This document shows, in pieces, positions 21,273 to 32,769 of a stretch of 64,000 bases of DNA. Under the pieces are notes generated by a model, which did not search any database, had not been told where the DNA came from, and saw nothing but the letters and a program-made list of their open reading frames with translations. The position numbers and the translations under genes are program-made. The stretch is taken from positions 6,829,565 to 6,893,564 of the forward strand of contig CM057841.1 in the NCBI GenBank assembly GCA_030068075.1. Reading direction: 5' to 3'. This DNA is from Paguma larvata (lineage: Eukaryota > Chordata > Mammalia > Carnivora > Viverridae). Each line of letters begins with the position of its first letter. Position 1 is the first letter of the stretch.

Positions 21273-23080
21273 TTAAAATCTGGGATTGTGATGCCTCCCA
21301 TTTTGGTTTTCTTCTTCAATATTACTTTGGCTATTCGGGGTCTTTTGTAGTTCCATACAAATTTTAGAATTGTTTGCTCTAGCTTTGAGAAGAATGCGGT
21401 GCAATTTTGATTGGAAATGCATTGAATGTGTAGATTGCTTTGGGTAATATTGACATTTTAATAACATTTATTCTTCCAATCCATAAGCACGGGATGTTTT
21501 TCCATTTCTTTGTGTCTTCTTCAATTTCCTTCATAAGTTGTTTTCTGGTTTTCAGCATAGAGATCTTTTACATCATTGGTTAGGTTTATTCCTAGGTATT
21601 TTGTGGGTTTTGGTGTAATTGTAAATGAGATTAACTTCTTTATTTCTCTTTCCGTTGCTTCATTGTTGGTGTATAAAAATGCGACCAGTTTCTGTACGTT
21701 GATTTTGTATCCTGAGACTTTGCTGAATTCATGGATCAGTACTAGCAGGCTTTTGGTGGATTCTGTAGGGTTTTCTATGTAGAGTGTCATGTCGTCTGTG
21801 AAAAGTGAAAGTTTGACTTCATCCTTGCCAATCCTGATGCCTTTTATTTTGTTTTGTTGTCTGATTGCTGATGCTAGGACTTCCAACACTATGTTAATAG
21901 CAGTGGTGAGAGTGGACATCCCTGTCGTGTTCCTGATCCCAGGGGGAAAACTCTCAGTTTTTTCCTGTTGAGGATGATATTAGCTGTGGGCTTTTCATAG
22001 ATGGCTTTTATGATGTGTAAGTATGTTCCTCCTATCCTGGCTCTCTCGAGGGTTTTTAGTAAGCAAGGTGCTATATTTTGTCAAATGCTTTTTCTGCATC
22101 TATTGACAGGATCATATGGTTCTTAACTTCTCTTTTGTTAATGTGATGTATCACATTGGTTGATTTATGAATATTGAACCAGCCCTGCAACCCAGGAATG
22201 AATCCCACTTGATCATGGTGAATAATTCTCTTTATATGCTGTTGGATTCGATTTGCTAGGATCTTGTTGAGAATTTTTGTATCCATATTCATCAGGGATA
22301 TTGGCCTGTAGTTCTCTTTTTTTTGCTGGATCTCTATCTGGTTTGAGAATCATAGTGATGCTTGCTTCATAGAATGAGTCTGGAAGTTTCTTTCCATCTC
22401 AATTTTTTGGAACAGCTTGAGAAGGATAGGTATTAACTCTGTTTTAAATGTCCGGTAGAATTCCCCAGGGAAGCCATCTGGTCTAGGACTCTTATTTGTT
22501 GGGAGATTTTTGATAACTGATTCAATTTCTTCACTAGTTATGGGTCTGTTCAAATTTTCTATTTCTTCCCGTTTGAGTTTTGGTAGTGTATGGATGTTTA
22601 GGAATTTGTCCATTTCTTCTGGGTTGTCCAGTTTGTTGGCATATAATTTTCTATAGTATTCCCTGATAATTGCTTGTATTTCTGAGGGATTGGTTGTAAT
22701 CAATCCATTTTTATTTGTGATTTTATCTATTTGGGTCCTCTCTCTTTTCTTTTCGAGAAGCCTGGCTAGAGGTTTATCAATTTTGTTTATTCTTTCAAAA
22801 AAACCAACTCTTGGTATCATTGATCTGTTCAACTGCTTTTCGGTTTCTATATTGTTAATCTCTGCCCTGATTTTTATTATTTCTCTTCTGCTTGCTGGGT
22901 TTGGGGTGTCTTTGCTGTTCTGCTTCTAGTTCCTTTAGGTGTGCTGTTAGATTTTTTTATTAGTGATTTTTCTTGTTTCTTGAGATAGACTTGGATTGCA
23001 ATGTATTTTCCTCTTAGGACTGCCTTTGCTGCATCCCAAAGGGTTTGGATTATTATATTTTCATTTTCATTTGTTTCCAC
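21273..23080 (-). pseudogene. L1 ORF2 remnants (reverse transcriptase)
   Basis: Minus-strand fragments at 22877-23080, 22350-22832, 22071-22292, 21521-21919 and 21273-21467 read successive parts of L1 ORF2. They include the linker before the RT domain ([20 protein letters not shown]), the RT palm ([11 protein letters not shown]) and the catalytic box FTDDM, where F/Y-A-D-D is usual. Downstream blocks are KYLGINLT and [20 protein letters not shown]. The two catalytic Asp of the box are intact, but stops and frameshifts separate the pieces. ORF2 encodes the endonuclease and reverse transcriptase that drive L1 mobility. This copy cannot make it. Confidence 0.88.
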
Positions 23081-24386
23081 ATATTTTTAAATTTCTTTTC
23101 TGATTGTCTGGTTGACCCATTCGTTCTTTAGTCAGATGTTCTTCAACCTCCATGCTTTAGGGGCTTTCCCAGACTTTTTCCTGTGGTTGATTTCAAGTTT
23201 CATAGGATTGTGATCTGAAACTTTGCATGGTAAGATCTCAGTTCTTTTGTATTAATTGAGGGCTTCTTTGTGCCCCGGCATGTGATCTATCTTAGAGTAT
23301 GTACCATGTGCATTTGAGAAGAATGTGAATTCCATTGCTTCTGCATGCAGAGTTCTGAATATATCTGTCAAGCCCATCTGTTCCAATGTGTCGTTCACGG
23401 ACACATTGATACCCTATGTCTTTTGATTGGAGCATTTAGTCCATTTACATTAAGTGTTAACATTGAAAAATATGGGTTTAGAGTCATTGTGTTATCTGTA
23501 GGTTTCATGCTTGTAACGATGTCTCTGGTACTTTATGTTTTTTGCAACCTTTCCTTCATAGAGTTCCCCTCAGGATCTCTTGTAGGACTGGTTTATTGGT
23601 GATGAATTCCTTCAGTTTTTGTTTGTTTGGGAAAATCTTTATCTCTCCTTCCATTCTGAATGACAGGCTGGCTGGATAAAGGATTCTTGGCTGCATATCT
23701 TTCCTGTTCGTCACTTTGAAGATTTCCTCCCATTCCTTTCTGGCCTGCTAAGTTTCTGTAGGTAAGTCTGCTACTACCCTAATGTGTCTACCATTGTATG
23801 TTAAGGCTCATTTATCCCTAGGTGCTTTTAGAATTCTCTCTTTATCCTTGTATTTTGCCAGTTTCACTATCATATGTCATGCAGAAGATGGATTCAAGTT
23901 ACGTCTGAGGGGAGTTCTCTGTGCGTCTTGGATTTCAATGCCTGTTTCCTTCCCCAAGTTTGGGGAAGTTCTCAGCTATGATTTGTTCAAGTACTCCTTC
24001 AGCTCCTTTCTCTTTCTTCTTCATTTGGAATTCCTATGATACGGATATTGTTCTGTTTGATTGCATTGCTCAGGTCTCGAATTCTCCTTTCCTATTCCTG
24101 GGTCAGAGTCTCTTTTTCTCTGCTTCCTCTTTTTCCATAATTTTATCTTCGAATTCACCTATTCTCTCTTCTGCTTCTTCAATTCACGCTGTGGCCGCCT
24201 CCAATTTGTTTCGCACCTCATTTAAAGAGTTTTTTTTTAATTCATCCTGACCATTTTTAAGGTCCTTGATCTCTGCAGTGATGGATTCCCTGCCCTATTC
24301 TATTTTGTTTCAAGCCCAGCGATTAGTTTTATGATTGTCATTCTATATTCGTGTTCTGTTATGTTGCTTATATCTGTTTTCATCAA

Positions 24387-24608
24387 CTTTTTTTAAAATT
24401 TTTAAGTTTTTAAATTTATTTTTGAGAGACATAGAGACAGAGTATGAGCAGGGGAAGGGCAGAGAGAGAGGGAGACACAGAATCTGAAGCAGGCTCCAGG
24501 CTCTGAGCCATCATCACAGAGCCCTATGTGGGGCTCGAACTCACAGACCGTGAGATCATGACCTGAGCCAAAGTCGGCCGCTTAACCAACTGAGCCACCC
24601 AGGTGCCC
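24387..24608 (-). mobile_element. Feliform CanSINE, antisense
   Basis: A perfect 13-bp duplication, CTGTTTTCATCAA, lies at 24374-24386 and 24609-24621. The body reads GACCTGAGCCAAAGTCGGCC to GAGCCACCCAGGTGCC. It inserted into the L1 upstream of the ORF2 remnants. Confidence 0.95.
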
Positions 24609-26023
24609 CTGTTTTCATCAATTCTTGAGTTGTCACTACTTCCTGTAATTCTTTTGAGGAGAATTCTTCCATTTCATCATTTTGGCTAGGTGTGTTTTGG
24701 TTTGTTTCCTGAGGTCGCCCTGGAAAGCAAAACAGACAGACAAACAGGAAACAAAAACACACAAAGGTACCAACAAATAAGACAGGCAAGCAGATCACAA
24801 CAGAAAAAATAATAACGAACGGCACTCTGAAGGCATACGACCTGAAGTACCAGCTACACGTTAAGGACAGGGTGTGCGCTGCACTGATGGCAGAGCATAT
24901 ACAGAGAGAGTAATGACAGGTGCGGGGAGAAGGGGAAAATGAACTTTGACCAGATAGAGATACTGAAAGGCTTAATCCAGAAAGACAGAAATCAGAGTAA
25001 GGAAGGAGGCGAAGAAAAAGAAATGAAGATAGATCTTACCCAGACGAACTATGTGGCATGCTTATTCCAAAGAGAGAGATAGGAAAGTAAAGAAGGAGGT
25101 GTAGAAGATGCGTTGAGAGAGTGGGTTAAATGTCCGTTTAAGCAAGCCAGTACCCCCGGTAACCAGCTCAGGGGTGGGGAGAGATAGAAGGAGAAAAGGG
25201 AGAATATATCTGAATAAGAAGAATTGACCTGGAGTTAATCCAGGCAGCAATATTTGCATCTCAGCATCTATCACTCCCGAAGAAAGGCGTCTCTCCTATA
25301 AGGAGGGGCGTGGTTTGGTGTAGGCAGATCCCAGCTCCACTGCTGGCCAGCGGATTGAATACTAGGATTTGGCTCTGTGGGCATGTGGGACAACAATGGC
25401 GTTCCCCCAGTCCCTTCTGCACGGACCTGGAGTCTCAAATCACCCCCTTGTTTCTGTCCTCCCTCTGCCCGGGATGCAGGTGTAGTGGGATTTGTTGGGC
25501 AGTCGCATATCCCACGCTTATCTGAGTTTTTTAACTTGCTCTGACCTCTAAGCCTGGTTTCCGTTGTGTAGATTGTGTCCCTGGAGTAGCACCGATTGGA
25601 AGTGGCTCCGCACTTCTCTGTGACTCGGGCTGGCTGCGCTGCTTGCTACTGGAACCAATGCGAAGACAGTTAGGGACTGGATGATAGGCTCCCTCTCCGT
25701 CCCCATCTGAGGTTTTTCTCTTGTTCAGATACCGACCACCCTAAGCTTTCCCAGCTGCTCTTTCTCTTCCCTTTGTCTTTCTGCAGAAGGAGCTCCCTCC
25801 CCTCTGTACCCCTGCAGTTCATTTTATCTCCCCTAGATTGCATTCACACACTCATTCAGGTGCTCTGGATTTCGCATTTTCTTCCTTGTAGACTCCAACT
25901 CCTTTCCTTTCAGACTCTTGGGATTGAGAGTCCTTTGGTTTCAGTTCTTCTTTGTTTGAAAAACACAGAGAATACCGGGTCCCCCTACTCCTCCTCCATG
26001 TTGGCCCGCCTCTGGCTTGGGAC

Positions 26024-26599
26024 AAAATCTAAATGCAAAGAAAAGTTGTAGAAGGTTCATGAAGGAAAATCTTTAAAGAGGAATTTTATATGGTCAGGAC
26101 GGACTAAGGTTAAAATAAATGGATTTTAAAAGTACACTGAGTTAAGATTACAATTCCTCCTCCTTTAATCCAAAGGCTGGGAAAATGATGGCAATACCCT
26201 TGGTACCTTCTTCTAAATTCTCCACATTTGTGTTGTTCCTGTTTAGCAGAGGAATGGGTGCCTATGCCATATGAGGGACAGATGATATATGAAGGACTTT
26301 TACTAAGATACATGGGAGCCTTTACTAAACTTAGCCCATTGTATGCTAAAAATGGATTATCCACATGGCTGAAACATTTTTATGTGGGCATTGCTGAAAA
26401 AGGCAGGGGAATAGTCAATGATCAATATGTAAGTTACTCTTGGGCCAAAATAAAATTAGCACATCCTATTGACAACCAGGAAAGTCTTGCTTGGTCACAG
26501 TCCATACCCCCAAGGTCCTTCAGGTGGGAAATGGAGGGGTAAGAAAAAACAGGAAGACCAGGTCAGCTCTCGGGGTGTAGGGTCAAGCCTGGGTAAGAA
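26024..26599. other. Between L1 and ERV, unassigned
   Basis: An open frame at 26228-26542 (104 codons) resembles nothing I can name. The stretch may be ERV leader or unrelated flank. I could not find a 5' LTR here. Confidence 0.35.
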
Positions 26600-27760
26600 T
26601 GATTACTCTGAGCACCTCACAAGACTGACATGGCTTTTGGCTGCCAGTCTGCCAGTCACATAGCCAGCCAAAACGCAGAGCCAGGAGATGAGGTTTCTCC
26701 TTTTTCCTATGGATGGGTAATTCCCCAACCAAGGCCATTACTCTTTGGAATAGATTATGATTCATTTTCTTTTGCACAAAGGCTTGGCCACAGTACGAAT
26801 TGGAAGAGGGAACCTGGCCTCCAGAGGGAATGATCAATGACAATACTATCCTACAATGGGACTTGTTTTCCAAATGTGAATGGAAATGGGGAGAATTTCC
26901 CTATGTTCATTGTTTTTGGGCCTTAAGAAAAAAATTGAGATATGTGTAGGTAATATAAGATGGATCCTAATTTAATGGCAACCCTTTCTAAAGTCCAGCA
27001 ATCAGGAGGGGAAACAATTAAGGGCTCCTTACTTGTATCCAAAACAGACCTAGAGAAGGAGGAAGGGAAGTCTTCCACCTCAAACTCCTCATCTTCGGAT
27101 CCTCAATCTATATATGAGAAAAAATACAATTCTGCTCCCTGCTATCCACCTTATCCAGGCCCTCCCTGTAATATAACAGGCATGTTTCCCTTACAAGAAG
27201 CTAGAATGCCAGAAAAAAAAAATTTTTACATTACAAGGTTTAAGACAGATAAAGGGAGATCTAGGTAAATTTTCTGATCAGATAAGCATATAAAGGCTTT
27301 TCAGAATATTATGCATGTTTTTGAGTTGACCTAGAAAGATAAAATGCTTTTGTTAAATCAGACTCTTAATGAGACAGATGTTTTTAAAAAAAATTAAGAA
27401 AACCTAATATTTAACGCTTAAATTATGCTAAATTAGCCACTAATTTACAAACACAGAATGAGAGCCCAGTGGCCTTCCTGGAGAGGTTGAGGGAGACTCT
27501 CATTAAATATATGGCTATCTCCCCTGACACCCCTGAGATGCTTTTAAAGAACAAACGTGTCAGTCAGCCCTGGATATTCAGAAAAAAAATGCAAAAATTG
27601 GCTGTTGACCTTCAAGGGACCCTGGAGGAGCTCTTACAAGCTGCCAATTGGTTATATTCCAACCAAGATCAAGAGAAGAAAAAGAATAAACAAACAAACA
27701 AACAACCCCCCCCCAAAAAAAAAACAAAAGAGAAAAGAAGGCTTAAAAAAATCTGAGGCC
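26600..27760 (+). pseudogene. ERV gag remnant (gammaretrovirus-like)
   Basis: Fragments fit a class I ERV Gag in order. A matrix-like stretch lies around 26785-26950. A proline-rich PCYPPYPGPP segment (about 27139-27168) resembles the late-domain region between matrix and capsid. The end of capsid (AFLERLRETLIKYMAISPD, from 27472) runs into a lysine-rich run near 27675-27760, where nucleocapsid would begin. Gag is the structural polyprotein that assembles particles. Many stops and frame changes break it, and an A-rich stretch (27675-27730) looks expanded. No intact CCHC knuckle is visible. Confidence 0.72.
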
Positions 27761-27984
27761 TCAGTTGTGGCCTTATGTACTATGTCAGACTGGACTTCCT
27801 GAGGCCCTGGCACCAAGTGCCATTTATATGGCCATTCAGAGCCCTAAAATGAGAACGTCCTCAGAGGGGACAACCACAATGAAAACCCCATAAGCTATGC
27901 CGCTTAGGTGGAGATAATCCTGGACATCTGAGTGCCCTCGGGGACCTCTGTCTGTGAGGGCTCAGATAACCAATGTCCCTGGAA

Positions 27985-28212
27985 GGGACTGACCATGGCC
28001 TGGGGTTCTTCACGGTGGCTCCCCTAAACCAACTGTCTATCAGAAACCCAGAATCTCAGGTAACTGTAAATATAGAAGGAAAACTGGTTGATTTTCTTCT
28101 TAACACCAGAGTTATCGTTTCTGTCCTCCTTTCCCCTCCAGGCCAACTATCCAAACGCAGCATGATGATTACAGGCATCTTTGAAAAACTTCTAACTAAA
28201 ATTTTCTCTTAG
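27985..28212 (+). pseudogene. ERV protease remnant
   Basis: The frame reads APLNQLSIRNPESQVTVNIE and then a hydrophobic VDFLL stretch. The aspartic-protease active site normally reads DTG at this point. Here it is NTR (about 28101-28109), so the catalytic Asp and Gly are both lost. VIVSVLLSP and GQLSKRSMMITG follow as in the family. In an intact virus this enzyme cleaves Gag-Pol. The frame ends at a stop near 28210, where the pol similarity begins. Confidence 0.75.
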
Positions 28213-28214
28213 CC

Positions 28215-28689
28215 CCAGGGAAACCTATAGGGTTTCCCCTATGGGGAAACCTAATTTTCTCTCATTCTTTCCTGATAATGCCAGATAGCCTTACTCCCTT
28301 GCTAGAAAGGGACATAATAACTAAATTAGAGACTATGGTGCTACTAACTCCAGGAAGATAAACAATTAAGTGATTTTTTGAAACTTACTGGATATGGAGG
28401 CTATAGAAACCAGGGTTCAGGAAAATAGTTTGCCTGCTATATCAGTTATTAAAGGAGACTCAATACCACCTACTCTCCTCCTACCCCAAAATAAACAAAG
28501 TAAACTGGAGTTTGACTCCTAGACACTTCTCTAGCCCTTGGAATGGTTACAGAGCAGAGCAATTACTATTACCAAGCTCACAGAGCTAAAAGATAATTAA
28601 AACACAGCATCAGGCCTTTCATTTAGGGAGGGACAAAGCTTATCAAATGGCCCAAAGGATGTTTACTGGAAAAAAAATTTGTCAAGGAC
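28215..28689 (+). pseudogene. Scrambled ERV pol (RT/RNase H) remnant
   Basis: A short stretch after the protease reads like the start of reverse transcriptase (LLERDIITKLETMVLLTP, about 28295-28350). After that I see only short, disordered fragments. Most of RT and RNase H is missing, because protease-end and integrase similarity lie under 500 bp apart where about 2 kb would be expected. Confidence 0.5.
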
Positions 28690-29010
28690 TGTTCTACAAG
28701 TAGTATCAGCCTGTGATGTATGTCTTAGAAACAATCCTTCCAACCACAAACTTGCTCTCCTAGGCAAACAACAAACTGGAGGCTATCCAGAAAAGACTGA
28801 CAATTAGGTTTCACTCATATGCCAAGGTCAAAGAAATTCCAACATCTGTTGGTATGGGTTAATACTTTTACTAATTGGGTAAATGTCTTCCCCCACAAGA
28901 CGGAAAAGGCACAAAAAGTAACAAAAATTCTGCTTTATAGAATAATACCCAGGTTTGGCTTACCTAAAAATCTACAAATTAATAATGGTAAATGGCTGCC
29001 TTGACTCTTT
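28690..29010 (+). pseudogene. ERV integrase remnant
   Basis: A CxxC zinc-binding tail (ACDVCLRNN, near 28710) precedes the catalytic core reading FQHLLVWVNTFTNWVNVFPH and IIPRFGLPKNLQINNGK (28840-29000). Both core aspartates visible in the family (WVDTFT and SDNG) are Asn here. Integrase inserts viral cDNA into the host genome. With these losses and a stop soon after, the copy is dead. Confidence 0.8.
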
Positions 29011-29639
29011 CTCTAGTAGAACTCCTGGCTCTTGAAAAAGTTTTACACCTCAAAATAAAGCAAACTGTCTGCTTCTACTCACCAAAACTCTAAATAACAC
29101 CTTACAAGGATTAGGTGCTTAAAACATTTTTTAAAAATTAAGTTAGGACCAAACTCTTAAAATAGAGCCACCATTAATTACTTACTGCTCCTGCTCATCC
29201 ATCACCTGGGTTATGACAGATTCCCTGACATATGTTGTTTACAAAGTCAGGGTCTCTCCTAGATTGTTTGACAGGTTCGGAAACTGTAGACATTATCTTA
29301 AGATGCCATCTTGTTGGTCATGATAATATTTACTTTGTGTTTTTCTCTTTGTGTCCGCTAATGTTTATGCTGTCTCATGCCTGCCAGCCTTCCTATAAAA
29401 CCATACCGTGAGCCACTCGACTGACGGTAGGGTAGACTCTAACTGCTGTACCCTCACACTGTCCCTTATCAGCTTGAAAAAGCCAGAACGGTCATTGTCC
29501 CTGTTCCCTAACAGCAGTTATGGGCCCTATTCTAGGGGAAAAACAAATAGGGAAAGGGTTAACATTAGGCAGGGAGAGTTAAGGAACCTTCAGGGAGGCA
29601 GACTGCAGCTGCGAGTGAGAGGCTAAAGAAGCAGATGGG
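29011..29639 (+). other. Disrupted pol interior with probable inserted sequence
   Basis: Integrase-type similarity fades after 29010 and resumes at about 29640 with the GHPPP block. The segment about 29190-29635 contains a TATAAAA (29393-29399) and matches no pol sequence I recognise. It may be an inserted LTR or other element. I found no clear duplication. Confidence 0.4.
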
Positions 29640-30148
29640 GTTCTCCCTTTATAAAATCCGTTATGGGCACCCTCCTCCCATTATCAAGGGCATAAGAGGG
29701 GGATCTAATAGAGATAGACAGTCTAACCCTAACACAACAGATGTGGGCCCTTGGCTTTACCCTAACCACCTTAAACCACTGGGACAGGGAGCAATTACCT
29801 GTGAATCTGACCACAGATGCTCACCCCTTTAAACCAGAAGATGCAATCTAGATAAAGGAGTGAAATGTCCAACCTCTAAAGCCCCTCTGGAGGGGCCCAT
29901 TCCCTGTCATTTTGTGCACCCCCTACTGCAGTAAAGGTAGCTGAAATGGGTCCCTGGATTTACCACAGCAGAGTGAAGCCGACATTTCAAAACTGGGAGT
30001 GCATTCCTGATTCTTCAACGCCATGCAAACTAACCATATGGAAGAAGCAATCTGTGACTCCAGAGGCTCTGGGAGACTGCAGCCCTGCTTTAAATACTCA
30101 GAAGCTGACTAATCTATGCATGCAGAAGCTTGAGGAATCGATGGTCCT
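29640..30148 (+). pseudogene. ERV pol 3' end (integrase C-terminus)
   Basis: The reading IRYGHPPPIIKGIRG (about 29655-29700) and, after a stop-riddled stretch, WIYHSRVKPTFQNWE (about 29954-30000) match the end of gammaretroviral-type integrase. There a proline-rich GxPPP block and a terminal HHSRVKP motif are usual. Frame changes separate them. The env start region follows directly, with the normal close pol/env spacing. Confidence 0.75.
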
Positions 30149-30768
30149 ATGAACAAAAGACTATCCTTATTTTCTATATGCTTCCTTACTGTGATGCACT
30201 GTCATGCCTTGTTTCTCACTATTACTCTGATTCTTGCTCCACTCTTTGCCATAGGATTGGCCGAGGCCACCCCAGCCAGCTGGAAATGTGGTGAGAGGTT
30301 TCTGTTAACACTGACCTTCCTTTTGTGGATAGAATACTACACTGGTTCCAACATGGGAAAACAATGGCCATAAGAAACTAGAAAATTAGATTCCCACAAA
30401 TCTTACAGTCAAACGAAATACTCCAGTCCTACTACCGGGGTTTGGCTTCTCAAAAGCTCAATTACTGGAAAAAACTGTCGTGCCTAGTGGGAAAAAAGTT
30501 CATTGTCTTAAAATTTAACAGGCCTAGGCCAAAGATTTTATAACTCAACTGCCCGGAAAACCCAATGGTGGAGGACCCCAGATCACTTTGAGCCAGATCC
30601 CCACCGCTTGTCTAACTTCTCTCATCTCTGAGAGGTCTGAGATGATGTCAGTGCAGCCATCAAATGGTGGGCCCCAGGTGGACTGTACTAGATACGTGAA
30701 AGGACAGCCTACATAAACCTCTAAACCAAGATGATGCTCTTTGACCTAAATGGAGGGGTCCAAGTATC
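30149..30768 (+). pseudogene. ERV env remnant, mostly deleted
   Basis: A 74-codon frame opens with a short basic start and a hydrophobic run (about 30165-30250) that looks like an envelope signal peptide, placed directly after pol. Only about 600 bp separates it from the 3' LTR, against roughly 1.5-2 kb in complete relatives. I see no surface-unit core, cleavage site or transmembrane anchor. The envelope normally mediates receptor binding and fusion; nothing functional remains. Confidence 0.6.
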
Positions 30769-30778
30769 AAAGGGGGAA
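30769..30778 (+). other. ERV polypurine tract
   Basis: AAAGGGGGAA sits immediately before the LTR TG. This is where retroviral plus-strand priming occurs, and it confirms both the LTR start and the orientation. Confidence 0.85.
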
Positions 30779-31080
30779 TGTGGTAGGGTCCCCTCCCTAA
30801 GGAAAGAAAAAAAATCTCAAGGCAACCTGGCATACATGACAACATCCCTCGTGATCTTGTAACATGAGACCACTTAATCGGACTAAATGTGCGTTACCAC
30901 ATATGGTAGACAAATAAGTAAAAAATATATTAAAAAACTACACCACGTGGGGTTTGGGGCTCACTTCTTAGGGTACGAACGCAACTGAGTGGTGCCGGCA
31001 GGAATAAAGTTGCTTCCTGGAAAGAAAAGCCTCAGTGTGACAACTCTCTGTGCGAGAATCCTGCTACCGCATTTCTAACA
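30779..31080 (+). mobile_element. ERV 3' LTR
   Basis: The 302-bp LTR starts TGTGGTAGGG right after the polypurine tract and ends ATTTCTAACA. AATAAA at 31003-31008 is followed by a GT-rich stretch (CTCAGTGTGACAAC), as in an R/U5 region. No matching 5' LTR is visible upstream of gag, so the provirus is truncated at its left. Confidence 0.88.
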
Positions 31081-31109
31081 GGTGTGCAGCGCGCTCTCCT
31101 ATTTTGTAA

Positions 31110-31640
31110 TTTCCTTATGATGATGTTGAGCATTGTTTGGTATGGTTATTGCCCATCTGTATATCATCTCTCTTCAGGCATCTGTTTAGATTCTTACCCT
31201 TTAACAATTAGGGCGTTGGTTTCCTTACTGTTGAGTTCTGAGAGTTTTTTTTGTATATTCTGAATACAAATCCTTTATCAGGTATGTGTTTGGAAATAAT
31301 TTCTCCCAGTTTGTGGCTTGTCTTTTAGTTTTCTGAGCCAGGATTTTCACAAAATAGTTTTAATTACAAGAAGTTCACATTATCAATTTTTTTCTTTGGT
31401 GGATTGGCTTTTGGTGATGTGTGTTAAAACTCGTCACTGAACCCAAGGTCATGTAGATTTTCCTTTATGTTTTCTTGTTGGATATTTTGATATTTGGGGA
31501 TTTTAAATTTATGTACAAATTTGAATTTTGGTATAAGTTCTAAAATATATGTCTTCATGACGTTCAATTTCATATAGTGTCCAATTAACTTGTTTCTATT
31601 TCTGGGGAAAAAGCCGGATATTGGGCTCCGTTCCCATTAG
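31110..31640 (-). mobile_element. L1 fragment, antisense (start of duplicon A)
   Basis: TTGCCCATCTGTATATCATC, TTCTCCCAGTTTGTGGCTTG and CACATTATCAATTTTTTTC are reverse-complement L1 ORF2/3' wording. The part from about 31280 has a counterpart at 48380-48525. Confidence 0.78.
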
Positions 31641-31901
31641 AATTTCCGAGTTGTAACAGATTCAGCTGGACCCTGGGAGGGGTCGGATCCTCCACTGAAC
31701 TTCTTGCACCGCATCCTGCACCGCCTCCACCGCCCGCAGGGGGCGCGCGAGCCCCGCTCCCTGACGCCAGCGGGCATGCGCGCTCAGCAGACCTCCTCCA
31801 CCTGTGCGCTCGCAGGTGTTCCAAGTCTTCGGAACTCGCTCTCCTGGCGTCCAGGCTTCCAGAGGACTTGCGGCCTCGTTCACTCTGTCAGGAGCCCGGT
31901 T

Positions 31902-31981
31902 TCCTCAGGACCCGCTGTGGAGGATTCAGGAGGACGTAGGGCTGCGTCCACATGGACAAGAACCCAGTGTCCTCAGGACCC
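31902..31981 (+). repeat. 68-bp tandem unit in CpG island A
   Basis: TCCTCAGGACCC occurs at 31902-31913 and 31970-31981, 68 bp apart, each in the context CCxGTxTCCTCAGGACCC(G/A)C followed by GGAGGA. The same unit recurs three times in copy B. Confidence 0.7.
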
Positions 31982-32151
31982 ACCGCGGGAGGAGCAGGTG
32001 AGGTTAAAGGGTGGCCGGCGGCGGAGGAGCTTCCGGAGCGGGGACCGCAGAGGGAGGTCTGTGTTCAGGGGACCCGCGGGGAAAGTGCCCGGCGTGGCTT
32101 CGTGCGCGGTGACGCGGGGTCCCGCGCGGGGCTGCGTGCGCGGCCGTCGGG

Positions 32152-32185
32152 TCTTCCCTTCCCTTCCCTTCCCTTCCCTCTTCGG
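32152..32185 (+). repeat. (CCCTT)n microsatellite
   Basis: About five to six CCCTT units lie in the CpG island. The homologous place in copy B (around 50381) has a single CTTCCCTCTCCC, so the expansion is specific to copy A. Confidence 0.85.
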
Positions 32186-32769
32186 GGCTCCGGGGCCGCG
32201 GGGCCGCAGGGCCGCGCGTCAGTGTTTTCTGCTCCGCGCCGACTGGGTTTCCGCCGTTTCCTCCCGCGGTTCCTGGTCCGGGAGCCGGTGCCCGGTGGTG
32301 CTCACGCTCCCGCCGCACTGGCCGCGCGGGTTCCCTCCCGCCTCCCTCGCAGGTCGGGGTGTCTGTTCCGTGTCTGAGATGGCTTTGTGGGGAGTTCGGT
32401 GCGATGGCCCCGGATCTGCAGATCGCTCCCGGCAGGACAGACGTTGTCACAGGATAGATTCCTCCACGTGCAGGAGCACGGAGTGGCTTCCCATCCTTGT
32501 GCGGCTTCCTCCATTTGTGTCCCCAGTGTCCCGTCCTCAGGGAGCAGGTCTGGCACCTCCTCGCTTAGATTTCCTCCCGGGCTCTTGGTTCCTTCTGAGG
32601 CAGTTGTAAATGGGACCGGCTCTTCATTTCTCTTTCGGAGTGGGTGGTCATGAGTGTGTAGATGTGTGCGTGGTGTTTGTGTATGGATTTCGTATCCTGC
32701 GAGTGTATGCATTTATTACTTCTGTTTCCTTTAAAAATAACACCTCCAGTTTCTACCAGCAAAACAATG

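Larger units (their letters stand above)
19414..26023 (-). mobile_element. Near full-length L1, antisense
   Basis: The 3' tail is at the left (TTTTTTAATATATGTAATTT) and the 5' end is at about 26023. There the minus strand reads GCGGGCCAACATGGAGGAGG, a typical L1 5' start. Without its three SINEs the element is about 6 kb. ORF2 remnants occupy about 21270-23080 and an ORF1-like region lies near 23600-24380. Frameshifts and probable internal deletions (for example near 23340) make it inactive. The 5' UTR spans roughly 24610-26020. Confidence 0.88.
31690..32420 (+). promoter_or_regulatory. CpG island of duplicon A
   Basis: G+C and CpG density rise sharply here (for example GGTCCCGCGCGGGGCTGCGT near 32120), between two AT-rich L1 segments. 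GCAGGTGAGG near 31996 resembles a donor after a non-coding first exon. The homologous island in duplicon B (49960-50650) keeps the same composition although both are embedded in dead L1s. A 301-codon open frame (31704-32609) is not preserved as such in B and is best read as GC-driven. Promoter function is inferred from composition only. Confidence 0.6.

Noticed and set aside
26228..26542. 104-codon frame upstream of gag as a host gene
   Set aside because: No similarity I recognise, no splice context, and it is wedged between an L1 and an ERV.
31704..32609. 301-codon open frame in CpG island A
   Set aside because: Arginine/serine/proline-rich and GC-driven, no domain, and not kept as a single frame in the homologous island at 49960-50650.
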